Shown piece after piece: positions 1-8,229 of a stretch of DNA of 36,879 nt; within the stretch, counting starts at the first letter, position 1, and each line of letters begins with the position of its first letter. The stretch covers positions 1 through 36,879 of the forward strand of contig CAJXYV010000009.1 of NCBI GenBank assembly GCA_913063525.1. The letters run 5' to 3'. The translations under genes were made by a program, and so were the position numbers. This DNA is from an uncultured Verrucomicrobiota bacterium (GTDB lineage: Bacteria > Verrucomicrobiota > Verrucomicrobiia > Verrucomicrobiales > Akkermansiaceae). The notes under the pieces are model-generated. The model had not been told where the DNA came from and made no database searches. It was given only the letters and a program-made list of their open reading frames with translations.

Positions 1-210
1 TATGACGATCCGCTGTGCCGCTATGACGATCCGCTGTGCCGCTATGACGATCCGCGCTGCCGCTATGACGATCCGCTGTGCCGCTATGACGATCCGCTGT
101 GCCGCTATGACGATCCGCGCTGCCGCTATGACGATCCGCTGTGCCGCTATGACGATCCGCTGTGCCGCTATGACGATCCGCTGTGCCTCTATGACGATTC
201 GCTGTGCCGC
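1..210. repeat. 21-bp tandem repeat array, about 10 units
   Basis: Ten consecutive 21-bp units, each starting TATGACGATCC and ending near GTGCCGC, begin at 1, 22, 43, 64, 85, 106, 127, 148, 169 and 190. Units 3 and 6 share the variant CGCGCTGCC in place of CGCTGTGCC. Units 1-3 and 4-6 therefore form a duplicated 63-bp block. Unit 9 has a G-to-T change near its end and unit 10 has GATTC for GATCC, so the right end is decaying. A run of T and a CTGCGG/CCGCAG inverted repeat follow. Because 21 is divisible by 3 the array stays open and would read as a 7-residue repeat (MTIRCAA), but nothing suggests it is translated. The array continues beyond the left edge. Confidence 0.95.
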
Positions 211-251
211 TTTTTTTTATCTGCGGTACCTCTGTTCTTATCCGCAGTATA

Positions 252-728
252 TCAGTCGATGATCCGCCGCATGGGGATCATCGACGAATAGTCGAATCCC
301 TGCTTTTTGAAAAACTCCTGCGATTCCGCGCTGATCCGATCCGTGAGGAGGGTGATGCGCTTGAATTGTTTGTTTTTTGCGAACTTCGCGACGTAGTCCA
401 CCAGCATCGTGCCATAGCCCTGGCCGCGGTGGTCGGGGTGGATCACCACGTCTTCCATCAGAATGACGAAGCCGCCGCGCGCCGTGGAAATGGTGAACAA
501 GAGGTTCACCATTCCGAAAATCTGGTCATCGTTGCGGACCACAAAGATCCGCCCCCGGTTCGGCTGTTCGAGGATCAACTGCAAGCCGCGCTCTTGCACG
601 GTTTGATCCGGCGTGAAGTCGCCCGACCCGGTGAAAAGATTCATCACCAACTCGGTCAGAGCCGGCAAATCCTCAATCGTCGCCGGTTCGACGCGTGGAG
701 CATCATTCTGGATATTTTGATTGGCCAT
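252..728 (-). CDS. GNAT-family N-acetyltransferase
   Basis: This 158-residue protein has the single-domain GNAT fold expected to move an acetyl group from acetyl-CoA to an amine; the substrate cannot be told from sequence. Motif A is clear: a beta strand (MEDVVIHPDH) followed by the pyrophosphate-binding loop RGQGYG at about residues 101-106. The C-terminal end (SAESQEFFKKQGF) matches the usual motif B region with its aromatic residue. I chose the ATG at 728; an in-frame GTG at 737 would add three residues. It lies 77 bp downstream of trmD on the same strand and may be co-transcribed with it. The gene ends about 40 bp from the tandem array. Confidence 0.88.
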   Translation of the reverse strand: MANQNIQNDAPRVEPATIEDLPALTELVMNLFTGSGDFTPDQTVQERGLQLILEQPNRGRIFVVRNDDQIFGMVNLLFTISTARGGFVILMEDVVIHPDHRGQGYGTMLVDYVAKFAKNKQFKRITLLTDRISAESQEFFKKQGFDYSSMIPMRRIID

Positions 729-805
729 GTTCGTCACCTTGTTTACGCGAGCGATTCTGACATGGATTTTGAATCAGCAAACGAATTTTTCCAATCCTGG
801 CAAAT

Positions 806-1474
806 TCACAGCAAATCCGGCCGGTTGGTCCGCGTCCGGGCGAGCGCCTGCGCCTCCTTCCACGCTGTTATTTTTCCGTGGTGGCCGGAAACGAGCACCT
901 CTGGCACCGCCATCCCGCGGAAATCGATCGGCCGCGTGTAGGCGGGTGCTTCCAGCAGGTTCGGATCGCTAAATGACTCGTCCACCGGCGATCGCTCGTC
1001 GCCGAGAGCCCCCGGCAAGAGCCGGATCACCGCATCGCAGAGCACCGCCGCGGCCAGCGCGCCGTTGGTGAGAATGTAGTCGCCGATGGAAATTTCTTCG
1101 TCCACCAGCGCCTCGATCACCCGGTGATCCACTCCTTCGTAGTGGCCGCAAAGGATCAGCAAGTGTTCCGCAGCGGCCAATTCCCGGGCCACGGCCTGCT
1201 TCAAGGGGCGGCCCTGCGGCGTCATGAGAATGACCCGCGTGCCGGGGCCGCGCAATGCCTCTACGGCCGCGAATAAGGGCTCGGGCTTGAGCAGCATTCC
1301 CTGCCCGCCGCCGCACAGCGAATCATCCACCCGGCGGTGTTTGTCCTCCGACCAATCGCGCAACTGATGCCCCGCGATCTCCACGATCCCCGCCGCCCGT
1401 GCCCGCTGGATGATCGAATCGCTCAACGGTGCCAGCGCCACTTCAGGAAACAAGGTCACAATATCAATCCGCAT
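806..1474 (-). CDS. trmD: tRNA (guanine-37-N1)-methyltransferase TrmD
   Basis: TrmD methylates G37 next to the anticodon of tRNAs reading CNN and some other codons, using S-adenosylmethionine, and so prevents +1 frameshifting. The N-terminus MRIDIVTLFPE is the canonical TrmD start. Family blocks follow in order: GGGQGMLLKPEPL, the SAM-binding knot segments LILCGHYEGVDHRV and SIGDYILTNGALAA, then RLLPGALGDE. The C-terminal domain carries DFRGMAVPEVLVSGHHGKI, close to the family's VPEVLLSGNH. The usual PYGGG before GMLLKPE reads LCGGG here, a small deviation. At 222 residues the length is slightly short of the usual 240-250 but complete. The rplS, rimM and rpsP genes that often neighbour trmD are absent. 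Confidence 0.96.
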   Translation of the reverse strand: MRIDIVTLFPEVALAPLSDSIIQRARAAGIVEIAGHQLRDWSEDKHRRVDDSLCGGGQGMLLKPEPLFAAVEALRGPGTRVILMTPQGRPLKQAVARELAAAEHLLILCGHYEGVDHRVIEALVDEEISIGDYILTNGALAAAVLCDAVIRLLPGALGDERSPVDESFSDPNLLEAPAYTRPIDFRGMAVPEVLVSGHHGKITAWKEAQALARTRTNRPDLL

Positions 1475-1611
1475 GGAGAACCCCTAGCGGGCCAAGGCTC
1501 GCGACTCAATCTTGGAAAGCAGAAAAGCGAGGCCACCCGCGCCGCGCCAAGACTCGGGGGATCTGATATCGACATCGCGCCATCTTCCCCACATTCTCGC
1601 GCCATTGGCCC

Positions 1612-2157
1612 ATGCCAGCGAACGTCACTAAAATCCCCATGGAACTCCTCATCGAAGCACTGAAACATCCATTCACTTGGGGCCTGCTGCTGGGGCTGCT
1701 GGTCGCAGCCTTCCTCTGGAAAGCCGGTTTCACCGCCCGCCGCAACGTCGCCCGCGAGCTCAAGCGGGTGGAGGCTGAAATGAAAAACCTCCAAGGCCAC
1801 CTCAACACCCACCTCAAAATCAGTGCCAGTGGCAACGAATCCCTACAAACCGAGCTCGAAGCCCTGCGCCGCCAGAACGAGGTCCTGCGCACCAACATCA
1901 CCGCCCTCCAGCACAAACCCGGCGCCGCCGAACAACGGCTACTCCAAGTCTATGAAGTCGCGATCCGCACCATGCGCGAGCAAGCTCCGGGCTTTGCCCC
2001 CGTCTGGGAAAAAGCCATCCGCCAAGGCGAGGCTGAAGCGGGCGCGGCAGAGTCCGGCCTCAAACGGTTGGTGCGCCGCGTCCTGCCGAGTCTGGGCCAC
2101 GCGTCCACCGCGCAACCCGTAGTCAACGTGACCGACGACTCCCCCGGCCACTCGTAA
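1612..2157 (+). CDS. Hypothetical membrane-anchored coiled-coil protein
   Basis: I do not recognise a named family. The 181-residue product has a hydrophobic segment at about residues 23-40 (WGLLLGLLVAAFLW), then a basic stretch and a long predicted coiled coil at about 47-105, rich in heptad Leu/Glu/Arg. The C-terminal third is more polar, with a run of Arg/Lys (LKRLVRRVLP). This fits a protein anchored in the inner membrane by its N-terminus with a cytoplasmic coiled coil. An alternative ATG at 1639 (MELLIEAL) would give 172 residues and leave the membrane segment intact. The gene is divergent from trmD across 137 bp and convergent with the next gene, with three bases between the two stop codons. 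Confidence 0.7.
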   Translation: MPANVTKIPMELLIEALKHPFTWGLLLGLLVAAFLWKAGFTARRNVARELKRVEAEMKNLQGHLNTHLKISASGNESLQTELEALRRQNEVLRTNITALQHKPGAAEQRLLQVYEVAIRTMREQAPGFAPVWEKAIRQGEAEAGAAESGLKRLVRRVLPSLGHASTAQPVVNVTDDSPGHS

Positions 2158-2160
2158 ATA

Positions 2161-2769
2161 TCAATCCAAATAGGGATTGTTGAGAGCTTCCTCGCCAATG
2201 GTCGTCGATGGCCCGTGTCCCGGAAACACGCGGGTTTCCTCCGGCAATGTCATGAGATGGCGCGCGATGCCACCGAGCAACTGCTTCGTGCTGCCGCCTG
2301 GTAGATCCGTCCGCCCGATCGACCCGGCGAACAGCGTGTCCCCGGAAAATACCACTCCGTGTTCCGCGAGATGAAACGTCACGCTGTCCGGCGAGTGCCC
2401 CGGAACGTGAGCCAGCTCGATTAGCAGCCCCGCGATACGCAACGGCTCGGTCATCACCAAATGGCTGTCAATCTGGTAAGGCATCACCGAAATCGGCAGC
2501 CCCCAGGTCCGCGCGGGCTTTTCCAAGGTCAGCTCCGCGGTGTAATCCTCAAACGCATGCAGGCGCGCTCCTTGCGCTTTTAGCAGCGCCGCATCCATCA
2601 CATGGTCGTAATGCTGGTGGGTCAGCAGCACATCGTCCACCCGCACCCCGCGCTGCGACAGCCAGTCGGCGATTCCCTCCGGCGCATCGATGAGCAGGTT
2701 GCCATCGGGAGTTTCGACCAAATAGCCGTTTGTCTGCACAAAGCCGCCGGTGTAGAGGGAAATTTTCAT
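2161..2769 (-). CDS. Metallo-beta-lactamase-fold hydrolase, glyoxalase II-like
   Basis: The 202-residue protein has all metal-binding blocks of the MBL fold: HQHYDH at residues 51-56, the histidine in HVPGHSPDSV, the bridging aspartate in FSGDTLFAGSIGRTDLPGG and a final histidine in FPGHGPSTTIGEE. The SGDTLFAGSIGRTD block is typical of short glyoxalase II-like enzymes (YcbL group), which hydrolyse S-lactoylglutathione or other thioesters with a di-metal centre. The long C-terminal substrate-binding domain of classical GloB is absent, so the substrate is uncertain. I chose the ATG at 2769 (MKISLYTGG) over 2808 because the upstream 13 residues are not MBL-like and the family starts at this strand. 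Confidence 0.9.
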   Translation of the reverse strand: MKISLYTGGFVQTNGYLVETPDGNLLIDAPEGIADWLSQRGVRVDDVLLTHQHYDHVMDAALLKAQGARLHAFEDYTAELTLEKPARTWGLPISVMPYQIDSHLVMTEPLRIAGLLIELAHVPGHSPDSVTFHLAEHGVVFSGDTLFAGSIGRTDLPGGSTKQLLGGIARHLMTLPEETRVFPGHGPSTTIGEEALNNPYLD

Positions 2770-2881
2770 ACGCGCCGCCAATGTGCACTTCCCCACCCGG
2801 CAAGGCAAAGCGAAACCTTCTCCGCAGCAAATCTCCGAACGTGACTTGACCGCGGAATTAGGGTTTAAGAGTGGGTTGAAT

Positions 2882-2920
2882 GCGTCAAGGTGTTGACGCT
2901 TGCGAATTCGCCGCTAAAAA
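2882..2920 (+). promoter_or_regulatory. Putative grpE promoter with inverted repeat over the -35
   Basis: GCGTCAA (2882-2888) and TTGACGC (2893-2899) form a perfect 7-bp inverted repeat with a 4-base loop. Its right arm contains TTGACG, a good -35 box. TAAAAA at 2915-2920 lies 16 bp downstream as a candidate -10. The predicted start would fall about 3 bases before the grpE ATG, leaving almost no leader. The palindrome over the -35 could be an operator or chance. It is not the CIRCE element of HrcA, and no CIRCE was seen. Confidence 0.4.
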
Positions 2921-2929
2921 CTCCCTATC

Positions 2930-3508
2930 ATGCACGCCGACAACGACCCCACCCCCCCGCTAGAAACACCCTCAACTGCCGACGCCGTGGATCCCACCAC
3001 CGATGCCACAACCACCCCGGAACCAGCCCCCCCGCTGGATCCTTGGGAAGAGCTCGAGGCCGAGGCCGCCAAATGGAAGGAAATCTCCCTGCGCACAGCC
3101 GCCGAAATGGAAAACCTCCGCAAGCGCACCACCCGCGAGCGCGAGGACGCCATCCGCTACGCCAACCAGCGCCTGTTGGAAGAGCTCATCCCGGTGATCG
3201 ACAACTTCGAAATGGGCATGCTGGCCGCCGCGCAGGACACCTCGTCGATGATTTACATCGGCATGGACATGGTGCGCCGCCAGCTCAATGAATTCCTTAC
3301 ATCCCAAGGGGTTGAGGAAATACCAACCAGCGGTCAATTCGACCCGAACCTGCACGATGCCGTTGCCCAAGAGGAAGACGGTGCTGGCGAAGAAGGCCGC
3401 ATCCTGCGCGTCACCCGCCGCGGTTTCCGCTTACGCGACCGCCTGATCCGCCCCGCCAGTGTGGTCGTTTCCAAGGCGCCATCATCTGCAGAAGCCATCG
3501 AAGCTTAA
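2930..3508 (+). CDS. grpE: Nucleotide exchange factor GrpE
   Basis: GrpE is the co-chaperone that releases ADP from DnaK, working as a dimer in the cytoplasm. The first about 40 residues are acidic and rich in Pro/Thr and vary widely in this family. A long amphipathic helix follows (residues about 43-95), with the family core AAEMENLRKRTTREREDA and LLEELIPVIDNFEMGM. The C-terminal beta domain shows FDPNLHDAV and the terminal block VVVSKAP. The 192-residue length is normal. There is no Shine-Dalgarno sequence before the ATG. Only 7 bp separate it from dnaJ, so the two form an operon; dnaK is not in the window. Confidence 0.96.
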   Translation: MHADNDPTPPLETPSTADAVDPTTDATTTPEPAPPLDPWEELEAEAAKWKEISLRTAAEMENLRKRTTREREDAIRYANQRLLEELIPVIDNFEMGMLAAAQDTSSMIYIGMDMVRRQLNEFLTSQGVEEIPTSGQFDPNLHDAVAQEEDGAGEEGRILRVTRRGFRLRDRLIRPASVVVSKAPSSAEAIEA

Positions 3509-3515
3509 AACATCC

Positions 3516-4664
3516 ATGTCTGAGAAACGCGATTATTACGAAATTCTTGAAGTCTCACGCGACGCCACCGGCGATGTGATCAAAAAATCTTACCGCAAGC
3601 TCGCGGTGAAATTCCACCCGGACAAAAACCCGGGCGATCACACCGCGGAGGACAAGTTCAAGGAGCTCGGGGAGGCCTACGAAGCACTCAGCGATCCTGA
3701 CAAGCGTGCGGCCTACGATCGCTATGGCCACGCTGCGTTTAACGGTGGTGGCAATGGCGGTGGACGCCCGAGCGGCGGCGGTTTCCACGATCCGATGGAT
3801 CTGTTCTCCCAAGTTTTTGGCGGTTCTTTTGGTGGTGGTTTCGAAGAGTTCTTCGGCGGCGGAGCGTCGCGCAAAGGCTCTGGAAAACAACGCGGCAGCG
3901 ACCTGCGCTACGATCTCGAAATCTCATTAGAAGAGGCCGCGCGCGGCGTCGAGAAGGAGCTCGAAATCGAACGCTTTGTGCCCTGCGAACCTTGCGGTGC
4001 CAAGGGATCCAAGGGCTCCGGCGGTGTTCGCCCCTGTACCACCTGTGGTGGCCGCGGCGTGGTGGCGCGCCAAGCAGGCATCTTCATCCAGCAGACACCG
4101 TGTCCGGAATGCCGCGGTGCGGGCGAAACGGTTTCCGACCCGTGCCCCAGCTGCAAAGGCGATGGCCGCATCCAACGCGACAGCCGCATCAAGCTCCGCA
4201 TCCCGGCGGGCGTCGATACCGGCACGCGTCTGCGTTCGTCCGGTAACGGCGATGCCGGCGTACGAGGTGGCTCTGCGGGCGATCTCTACGTTTTCCTCCA
4301 CGTCCGCGATCACGACGTTTTCGAACGCGACGACGCCGACCTGTTCTGCACTGTCCCTCTGCCGTTCTCGGTGGCAGCGCTTGGCGGAGAACTCAAGGTC
4401 CCGTCGCTCGACGGCCAGTCTTCGATCCGGATCCCGGCTGGCACCCAAGGCGGCACCGTTTTCCGCCTCCGCGAAAAGGGCATGCCCACGCTTTCCAATG
4501 GCCGCCGCGGCGATCTCAATGTCACCGTGCAAGTCGAAGTCCCGACCAAACTCAGCAGCGAACAACAAGATAAACTCCGCGAGTTTTCCGAATCCATCGG
4601 CGATCACAACTCCCCGATGCAGGAAGGATTCTTCGAAAAAGCAAAGCGCTTTTTTGATCTCTAA
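3516..4664 (+). CDS. dnaJ: Chaperone protein DnaJ
   Basis: This is a full-length type I J-protein of 382 residues that stimulates the DnaK ATPase and delivers substrates. The J domain begins at DYYEILEV and has the obligatory HPD at residues 34-36. A Gly/Phe-rich linker follows (FNGGGNGGG, FGGSFGGGFEEFFGGG). The zinc-binding domain has four CxxCxGxG-type repeats: CEPCGAKG, CTTCGGRG, CPECRGAG and CPSCKGDG. The C-terminal substrate-binding domains follow, including GGELKVPSLDG. I chose ATG 3516 because the J domain starts there; an in-frame start at 3459 would overlap grpE. It is the second gene of the grpE operon and is followed by a hairpin terminator. Confidence 0.97.
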   Translation: MSEKRDYYEILEVSRDATGDVIKKSYRKLAVKFHPDKNPGDHTAEDKFKELGEAYEALSDPDKRAAYDRYGHAAFNGGGNGGGRPSGGGFHDPMDLFSQVFGGSFGGGFEEFFGGGASRKGSGKQRGSDLRYDLEISLEEAARGVEKELEIERFVPCEPCGAKGSKGSGGVRPCTTCGGRGVVARQAGIFIQQTPCPECRGAGETVSDPCPSCKGDGRIQRDSRIKLRIPAGVDTGTRLRSSGNGDAGVRGGSAGDLYVFLHVRDHDVFERDDADLFCTVPLPFSVAALGGELKVPSLDGQSSIRIPAGTQGGTVFRLREKGMPTLSNGRRGDLNVTVQVEVPTKLSSEQQDKLREFSESIGDHNSPMQEGFFEKAKRFFDL

Positions 4665-4669
4665 GGAGT

Positions 4670-4691
4670 AACGACACTCCTGTCGTTTCTT
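4670..4691 (+). terminator. Probable intrinsic terminator after dnaJ
   Basis: AACGACA (4670-4676) pairs with TGTCGTT (4681-4687) around a CTCC loop, followed by TTCTTC. An overlapping alternative pairing GGAGT/ACTCC (4666-4680) also exists. The stem is AT-rich and the T-tract is short, so termination strength is uncertain. It lies 5 bp after the dnaJ stop and before rsmE on the same strand. Confidence 0.5.
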
Positions 4692-4726
4692 CATCCGAAA
4701 AAAACGGTGCCAAGTGCGCCCTCAAG

Positions 4727-5449
4727 ATGGCCCGCTTCTACCTACCGCCCGCCGAATGGAATTCAGCCCCCGCTCTGGCGGGAGACGAAGCGCGCCATCT
4801 TTCCCAGGTCCTCCGCATCAAGCCCGGCGAGTCGATTGTCGTGTTCGATGGTCTCGGTCGCCGCGCGTCGGCGGAAGTGCTAAGCGTTTCGCGCGACCGG
4901 GTGCCACTGGCCCTTGGCGAAATCCTGCCGTCGCGGCCCCCGTTACCCGCCATCACCTTGGCGCAGGCGATCCCCAAGGGTAAAAACATGGATCTCATCG
5001 TCCAGAAGTCGGTCGAGCTCGGCATCGCCGCGATCCAGCCGCTCGTCACCCGCTACACCGTCGTCCAACCGGGCGATGGCAAATCCGAGAAGTGGCGGCG
5101 CAACGCCTTGGAAGCCTGCAAACAATGCGGCCAAGACACCTTGCCCGCCATCGCGGAACCGGTGGCATTTGATCGCTGGATCTGCACCCAATCCGTCGCC
5201 TCGGGCCTAAAACTCATCGCATCCCTTGCGCCCGGCGCCCAGCCGTTGCGGACCGTCTTGAGGGAGCATCCCGCCACCACACAGGCGACCTTGCTCATCG
5301 GCCCCGAAGGCGATTTCTCCGCAGAGGAAACGAACGCTGCGCTGGCTGCCGGCTTCATTCCCATCACCTTGGGCAGCATCGTCCTGCGGGTCGAGACCGC
5401 CACGCTGTTCTGCCTGTCCGCCCTGCGCTACGAATTCGACGCGAGCTGA
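4727..5449 (+). CDS. rsmE: 16S rRNA (uracil-1498-N3)-methyltransferase RsmE
   Basis: RsmE methylates N3 of U1498 in 16S rRNA within the 30S subunit, using SAM. The product is 240 residues, normal for the family. An N-terminal PUA-like domain (ARFYLPPAEW, then HLSQVLRIKPGE) precedes the SPOUT knot domain. Knot-domain blocks are visible: IPKGKNMDLIVQKSVELGI, IQPLVTRYTVV, EACKQCGQ, LLIGPEGDFSAEE and the C-terminal SAM-binding loop LGSIVLRVETA. The last usually reads LGxRILRxETA, so R is replaced by S or I here while RVETA is kept. It follows the dnaJ hairpin in the same direction and may have its own promoter. Confidence 0.95.
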   Translation: MARFYLPPAEWNSAPALAGDEARHLSQVLRIKPGESIVVFDGLGRRASAEVLSVSRDRVPLALGEILPSRPPLPAITLAQAIPKGKNMDLIVQKSVELGIAAIQPLVTRYTVVQPGDGKSEKWRRNALEACKQCGQDTLPAIAEPVAFDRWICTQSVASGLKLIASLAPGAQPLRTVLREHPATTQATLLIGPEGDFSAEETNAALAAGFIPITLGSIVLRVETATLFCLSALRYEFDAS

Positions 5450-5664
5450 GTTCTAGATTTACACGGAACGTTTTCTCATGCATGATGGCGCGCTAATTCA
5501 AACACTCTTTGCCAGCGCGTTCGTCCTTTGGGCCTAAACCTAACAAGGGGAGAAGAATTAAAATAACGAAACCCCGTTTGTGAGCCAAGAGATCACCTCC
5601 TTTGAATCCATAATCCGCAGTTGGAAGTGGTGCGGTGGTGCTTTTTGGATGATAGGCAAAGCGT

Positions 5665-6258
5665 TTGAGCGCACTTTCACCATCCCACGACGTTCACCCA
5701 CTGGGTGAAGAGCCCTTTAATTTTGAATTTTTTCCTTCTGGCGGTAAATTTCACCTTAGAGGAACTGACGAAGCGTTGACTGCCTACGGTGGTCTTGTGG
5801 CGTGGGATCACTTCCTGAGTAAGACGGGGATCTTGAACAAACTCGCGGAGGATTATCCGTTGCCCCGCACAAGTCCCAACACCACCCCCGTTGAAGTCAT
5901 TTTCAATGCGTTTGCTCTCAACAGCCTAGCGGGTGGCAAACGCTTTGCTCACATGCGTCGGCTACAGGATGACCGCGCCATCGCCAAAATACTCGGCCTT
6001 CTCAAAGGACGGCTTCGCGGCGAGGATGCGTTCAGGCGCTTGTGCGCGCCGCTGGAAGTGAATCAAGCCCGTCAATGGATGGAGGGTGCCGAACGTGCAA
6101 TCTATCAGGCTATACCCAACCATTGTATCTCAGACTGGGACTCCACGGTCTGCACGCGATGCGGCTCCCAAAAAGACGTCGCCGTGGGCTACAATCCTCA
6201 AAAACCCGGACGTCCCAGTCACCATCCGCTGGTTTGCGCTCCAGCGTCTAGACGGTGA
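5665..6258 (+). pseudogene. IS1380-family transposase, N-terminal fragment
   Basis: The 197-residue reading frame matches the N-terminal half of an IS1380-type DDE transposase: RGTDEALTAYGGLVAWDHFL, the helical region with FNAFALNSLAGGKRF, and the catalytic block DWDSTVCTRCGSQKD, followed by AVGYNPQKPGRPSHHPL. The first catalytic Asp (DST motif) is present. Family proteins are about 430-450 residues long; here similarity stops after HHPL near position 6235 and a stop follows. No C-terminal half with the remaining catalytic residues is found in any frame downstream. The element is therefore truncated and inactive, and its right end is missing. The 215 bp before it (5450-5664) may include the left end of the element, but I could not confirm an inverted repeat. 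Confidence 0.85.
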
Positions 6259-6344
6259 AACGACTTCGGTTGAGATTGCAACGACTTTCATTAACGTAAA
6301 ACCGAATCACTGCCATCGTCCCGACGGCGTCGCAGCCCATTTCG

Positions 6345-6396
6345 ACAATAATATCCCACGTCCCCCGTACTTTCGCGACTTCTAACGAGCCCGATT
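6345..6396. repeat. Imperfect direct repeat, left copy
   Basis: This stretch contains ATAATATCCCAC (6348-6359), then CCCCCGT, CGCGACTTC and GAGCCC. It aligns in the same orientation and order with 10480-10537, with a few small indels. The two copies bracket the PL4/GH78 gene pair. This copy lies between the transposase fragment and the GH78 stop codon. Confidence 0.75.
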
Positions 6397-6426
6397 CTAT
6401 CACTTCGATCTTCGGGTAGCGATCAG

Positions 6427-8217
6427 CTACCTCGCCTCGATCACCACTGTGCCCGTGACCTCTTTGTCGAGAATCCACCACTGCCCGTTGCGATGCGCGG
6501 CGACGGGCTTGCCGCCGAGGAATACACGGCTTGAATTCTTGTCCGCCGGGAGCTGGACCTGCGCACTCATGCCCGGCGGCAGGGCGAGTGATAGTTTGAA
6601 GGTACCGCCACTTTCCCAGCGGACGAAAACGGGACCACGCGGCGTAGGAACTTTACCATCGGCATTTTTCAGCGTGCCGGGATTAGGGCGGATGCTTGCG
6701 CGATTCCAACCGGGCGCAAGCGCTTGGACGCCGAGAACAAACCGCGGCAGCAGATTGGCGGGCGCGGCACCCCAGGCGTGGTTCCAATCCTGATTCTTTT
6801 TGTAACTTTGGTCCCAAGCTTCCCAGGTGATGGTCGTGCCGCTGTCGAGCATGTGTTTCCAACTGCGATCATTGGGTGCCATCATTAAGGCGAGAGCTTT
6901 TCCAGCGCCGTCATTTTCAAAGAGACCTTCGAGCAGGTATTGCGCGGCGTAAACGGAGCAGGCCATGCCGCGGTCGCCCAACCATTGCGCCAGCTTCGCC
7001 CGATTTTCCGGGGGCACGAGGCCGAAAGCGAGGGGGAAAAGATTGGCGTGGAGGGAAACGTGGTCGCTCCCCTCGCCGTCGCGGTAGAGGCCGCGGGCGG
7101 GATCGAAGAGGCATTGCTGGAACGCGGCGCGGGCAGCGACTTCGCGGGCGGAGTAGTCGGCCGCGTCCGCATCTTTCTTCAAGGCCCGAGCAAGGTCGGA
7201 CATGTAGCCGAGCGAGCGCAGGTGAAAGGCATTCATCACGGTGTTCACCGGCTTGAAGTCAAAGCCATCGCGCTCGCCCGTAGGCCAGTCGACGAGATCG
7301 TTCTTCAGGGTTTTTTCCGAGCTGACGATCAGCCCGTCGGCACGGGCGTTTCCGAGATGGAGTTTCGTTTTCAACGCGGCGTAGCGTGCAGCGAGCCAGC
7401 GGGTGTCGCCGGTCCGCATCCAGTCGGCGTGCGCCATGAAGATCATGTGCGCGGCCCACTCGGTCGGCCAGGTGGGGTACTTCATCAGCCGGTCGAACGA
7501 ATCGCGCGCCATCTGCACATCGCCATCCGTGTAGTACTGGCTGATCTGGTTCAGATAGGCATCCCCCTCGTAGGCGATCCGCTCGCGGTCGCCATCCACG
7601 TAGATTCCAGCAAAAGTCGTGGCCTTGATCGAATAGCGGCAGAGTTCCCAGATCCGGTTGAGGCATTCATCCGATGAATGAAACGCCGCCGCATCGTCAT
7701 CCCAACTGCTGGCGAAGGAAGCACGCCGTTTGATATTCTCCGGACGCAAATCACCCGGCCAACCCTCGATTTCCACCCAGCGGAACGGCAGCACGACACC
7801 AAACTCCGGCGGGGTGAGCACGGCTTTGGGTTGTTCGGTATTGCGTGCATCTGGCGTCGGCGCAACGACGAGCGGCTGGCGACCCTTCAGCACAGCCGCG
7901 GCCTTTGCGTAACGAACACTGCCGGGCGGTTTGCGATCGATCCGCTCGCCCGCAAAAGCCTCGCCAAAATGAACGGTGACCGTTTGATCGGCGGCATTCA
8001 CTGATGGAATGAGTTGCAGATTGCCAAACGCGACGCGGCCAAAATCAACAAGAACCACGCCCGGTGCCACCGTGGTGATTTGCACCGGCGGTTCATCGAA
8101 GAGATGCACCGGCGCAGCGCTGGCAAACGGCACGGCCAGCCACAGCCATCCCACGGCAATGACAGCAGCCAATGGGCGGGTGTTAGCAAAACGGCGTCTC
8201 GGAGAATAGAGTGGCAT
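6427..8217 (-). CDS. Secreted alpha-L-rhamnosidase-like glycoside hydrolase (GH78-type)
   Basis: The 596-residue protein begins with an Arg-rich n-region and a hydrophobic segment ending FASAAP, a probable signal peptide of about 35 residues. A short beta-sandwich region (about 45-160) leads into an (alpha/alpha)6 barrel. The barrel carries DGDRERIAYEGD at residues 208-219, the GH78 acidic active-site block in the DGDRER variant. Later come WEAWDQSYKKNQDWNHAW and LPRFVLGVQAL, also family-typical. A beta domain with PTPRGPVFVRWE closes the protein. Known GH78 enzymes remove alpha-L-rhamnose; many have about 900 residues with extra N-terminal modules, so this is a compact form. It lies 12 bp downstream of the PL4 gene in one transcription unit, which supports a role in pectin breakdown. 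Confidence 0.88.
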   Translation of the reverse strand: MPLYSPRRRFANTRPLAAVIAVGWLWLAVPFASAAPVHLFDEPPVQITTVAPGVVLVDFGRVAFGNLQLIPSVNAADQTVTVHFGEAFAGERIDRKPPGSVRYAKAAAVLKGRQPLVVAPTPDARNTEQPKAVLTPPEFGVVLPFRWVEIEGWPGDLRPENIKRRASFASSWDDDAAAFHSSDECLNRIWELCRYSIKATTFAGIYVDGDRERIAYEGDAYLNQISQYYTDGDVQMARDSFDRLMKYPTWPTEWAAHMIFMAHADWMRTGDTRWLAARYAALKTKLHLGNARADGLIVSSEKTLKNDLVDWPTGERDGFDFKPVNTVMNAFHLRSLGYMSDLARALKKDADAADYSAREVAARAAFQQCLFDPARGLYRDGEGSDHVSLHANLFPLAFGLVPPENRAKLAQWLGDRGMACSVYAAQYLLEGLFENDGAGKALALMMAPNDRSWKHMLDSGTTITWEAWDQSYKKNQDWNHAWGAAPANLLPRFVLGVQALAPGWNRASIRPNPGTLKNADGKVPTPRGPVFVRWESGGTFKLSLALPPGMSAQVQLPADKNSSRVFLGGKPVAAHRNGQWWILDKEVTGTVVIEAR

Positions 8218-8229
8218 GGCGGATAATGG

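Noticed and set aside
2..262. Plus-strand open frame of 86 codons with a MTIRCAA repeat
   Set aside because: It is the direct translation of the 21-bp array, open only because the period is a multiple of three. It has no independent start signal or homologue.
5665..6258. Active insertion sequence
   Set aside because: The transposase stops after the first catalytic Asp region and no right terminal inverted repeat was found, so it is only a fragment.
6248..6481. Minus-strand 77-codon open frame after the GH78 gene
   Set aside because: It overlaps the GH78 gene end in another frame and covers the direct repeat; the translation shows no known domain.
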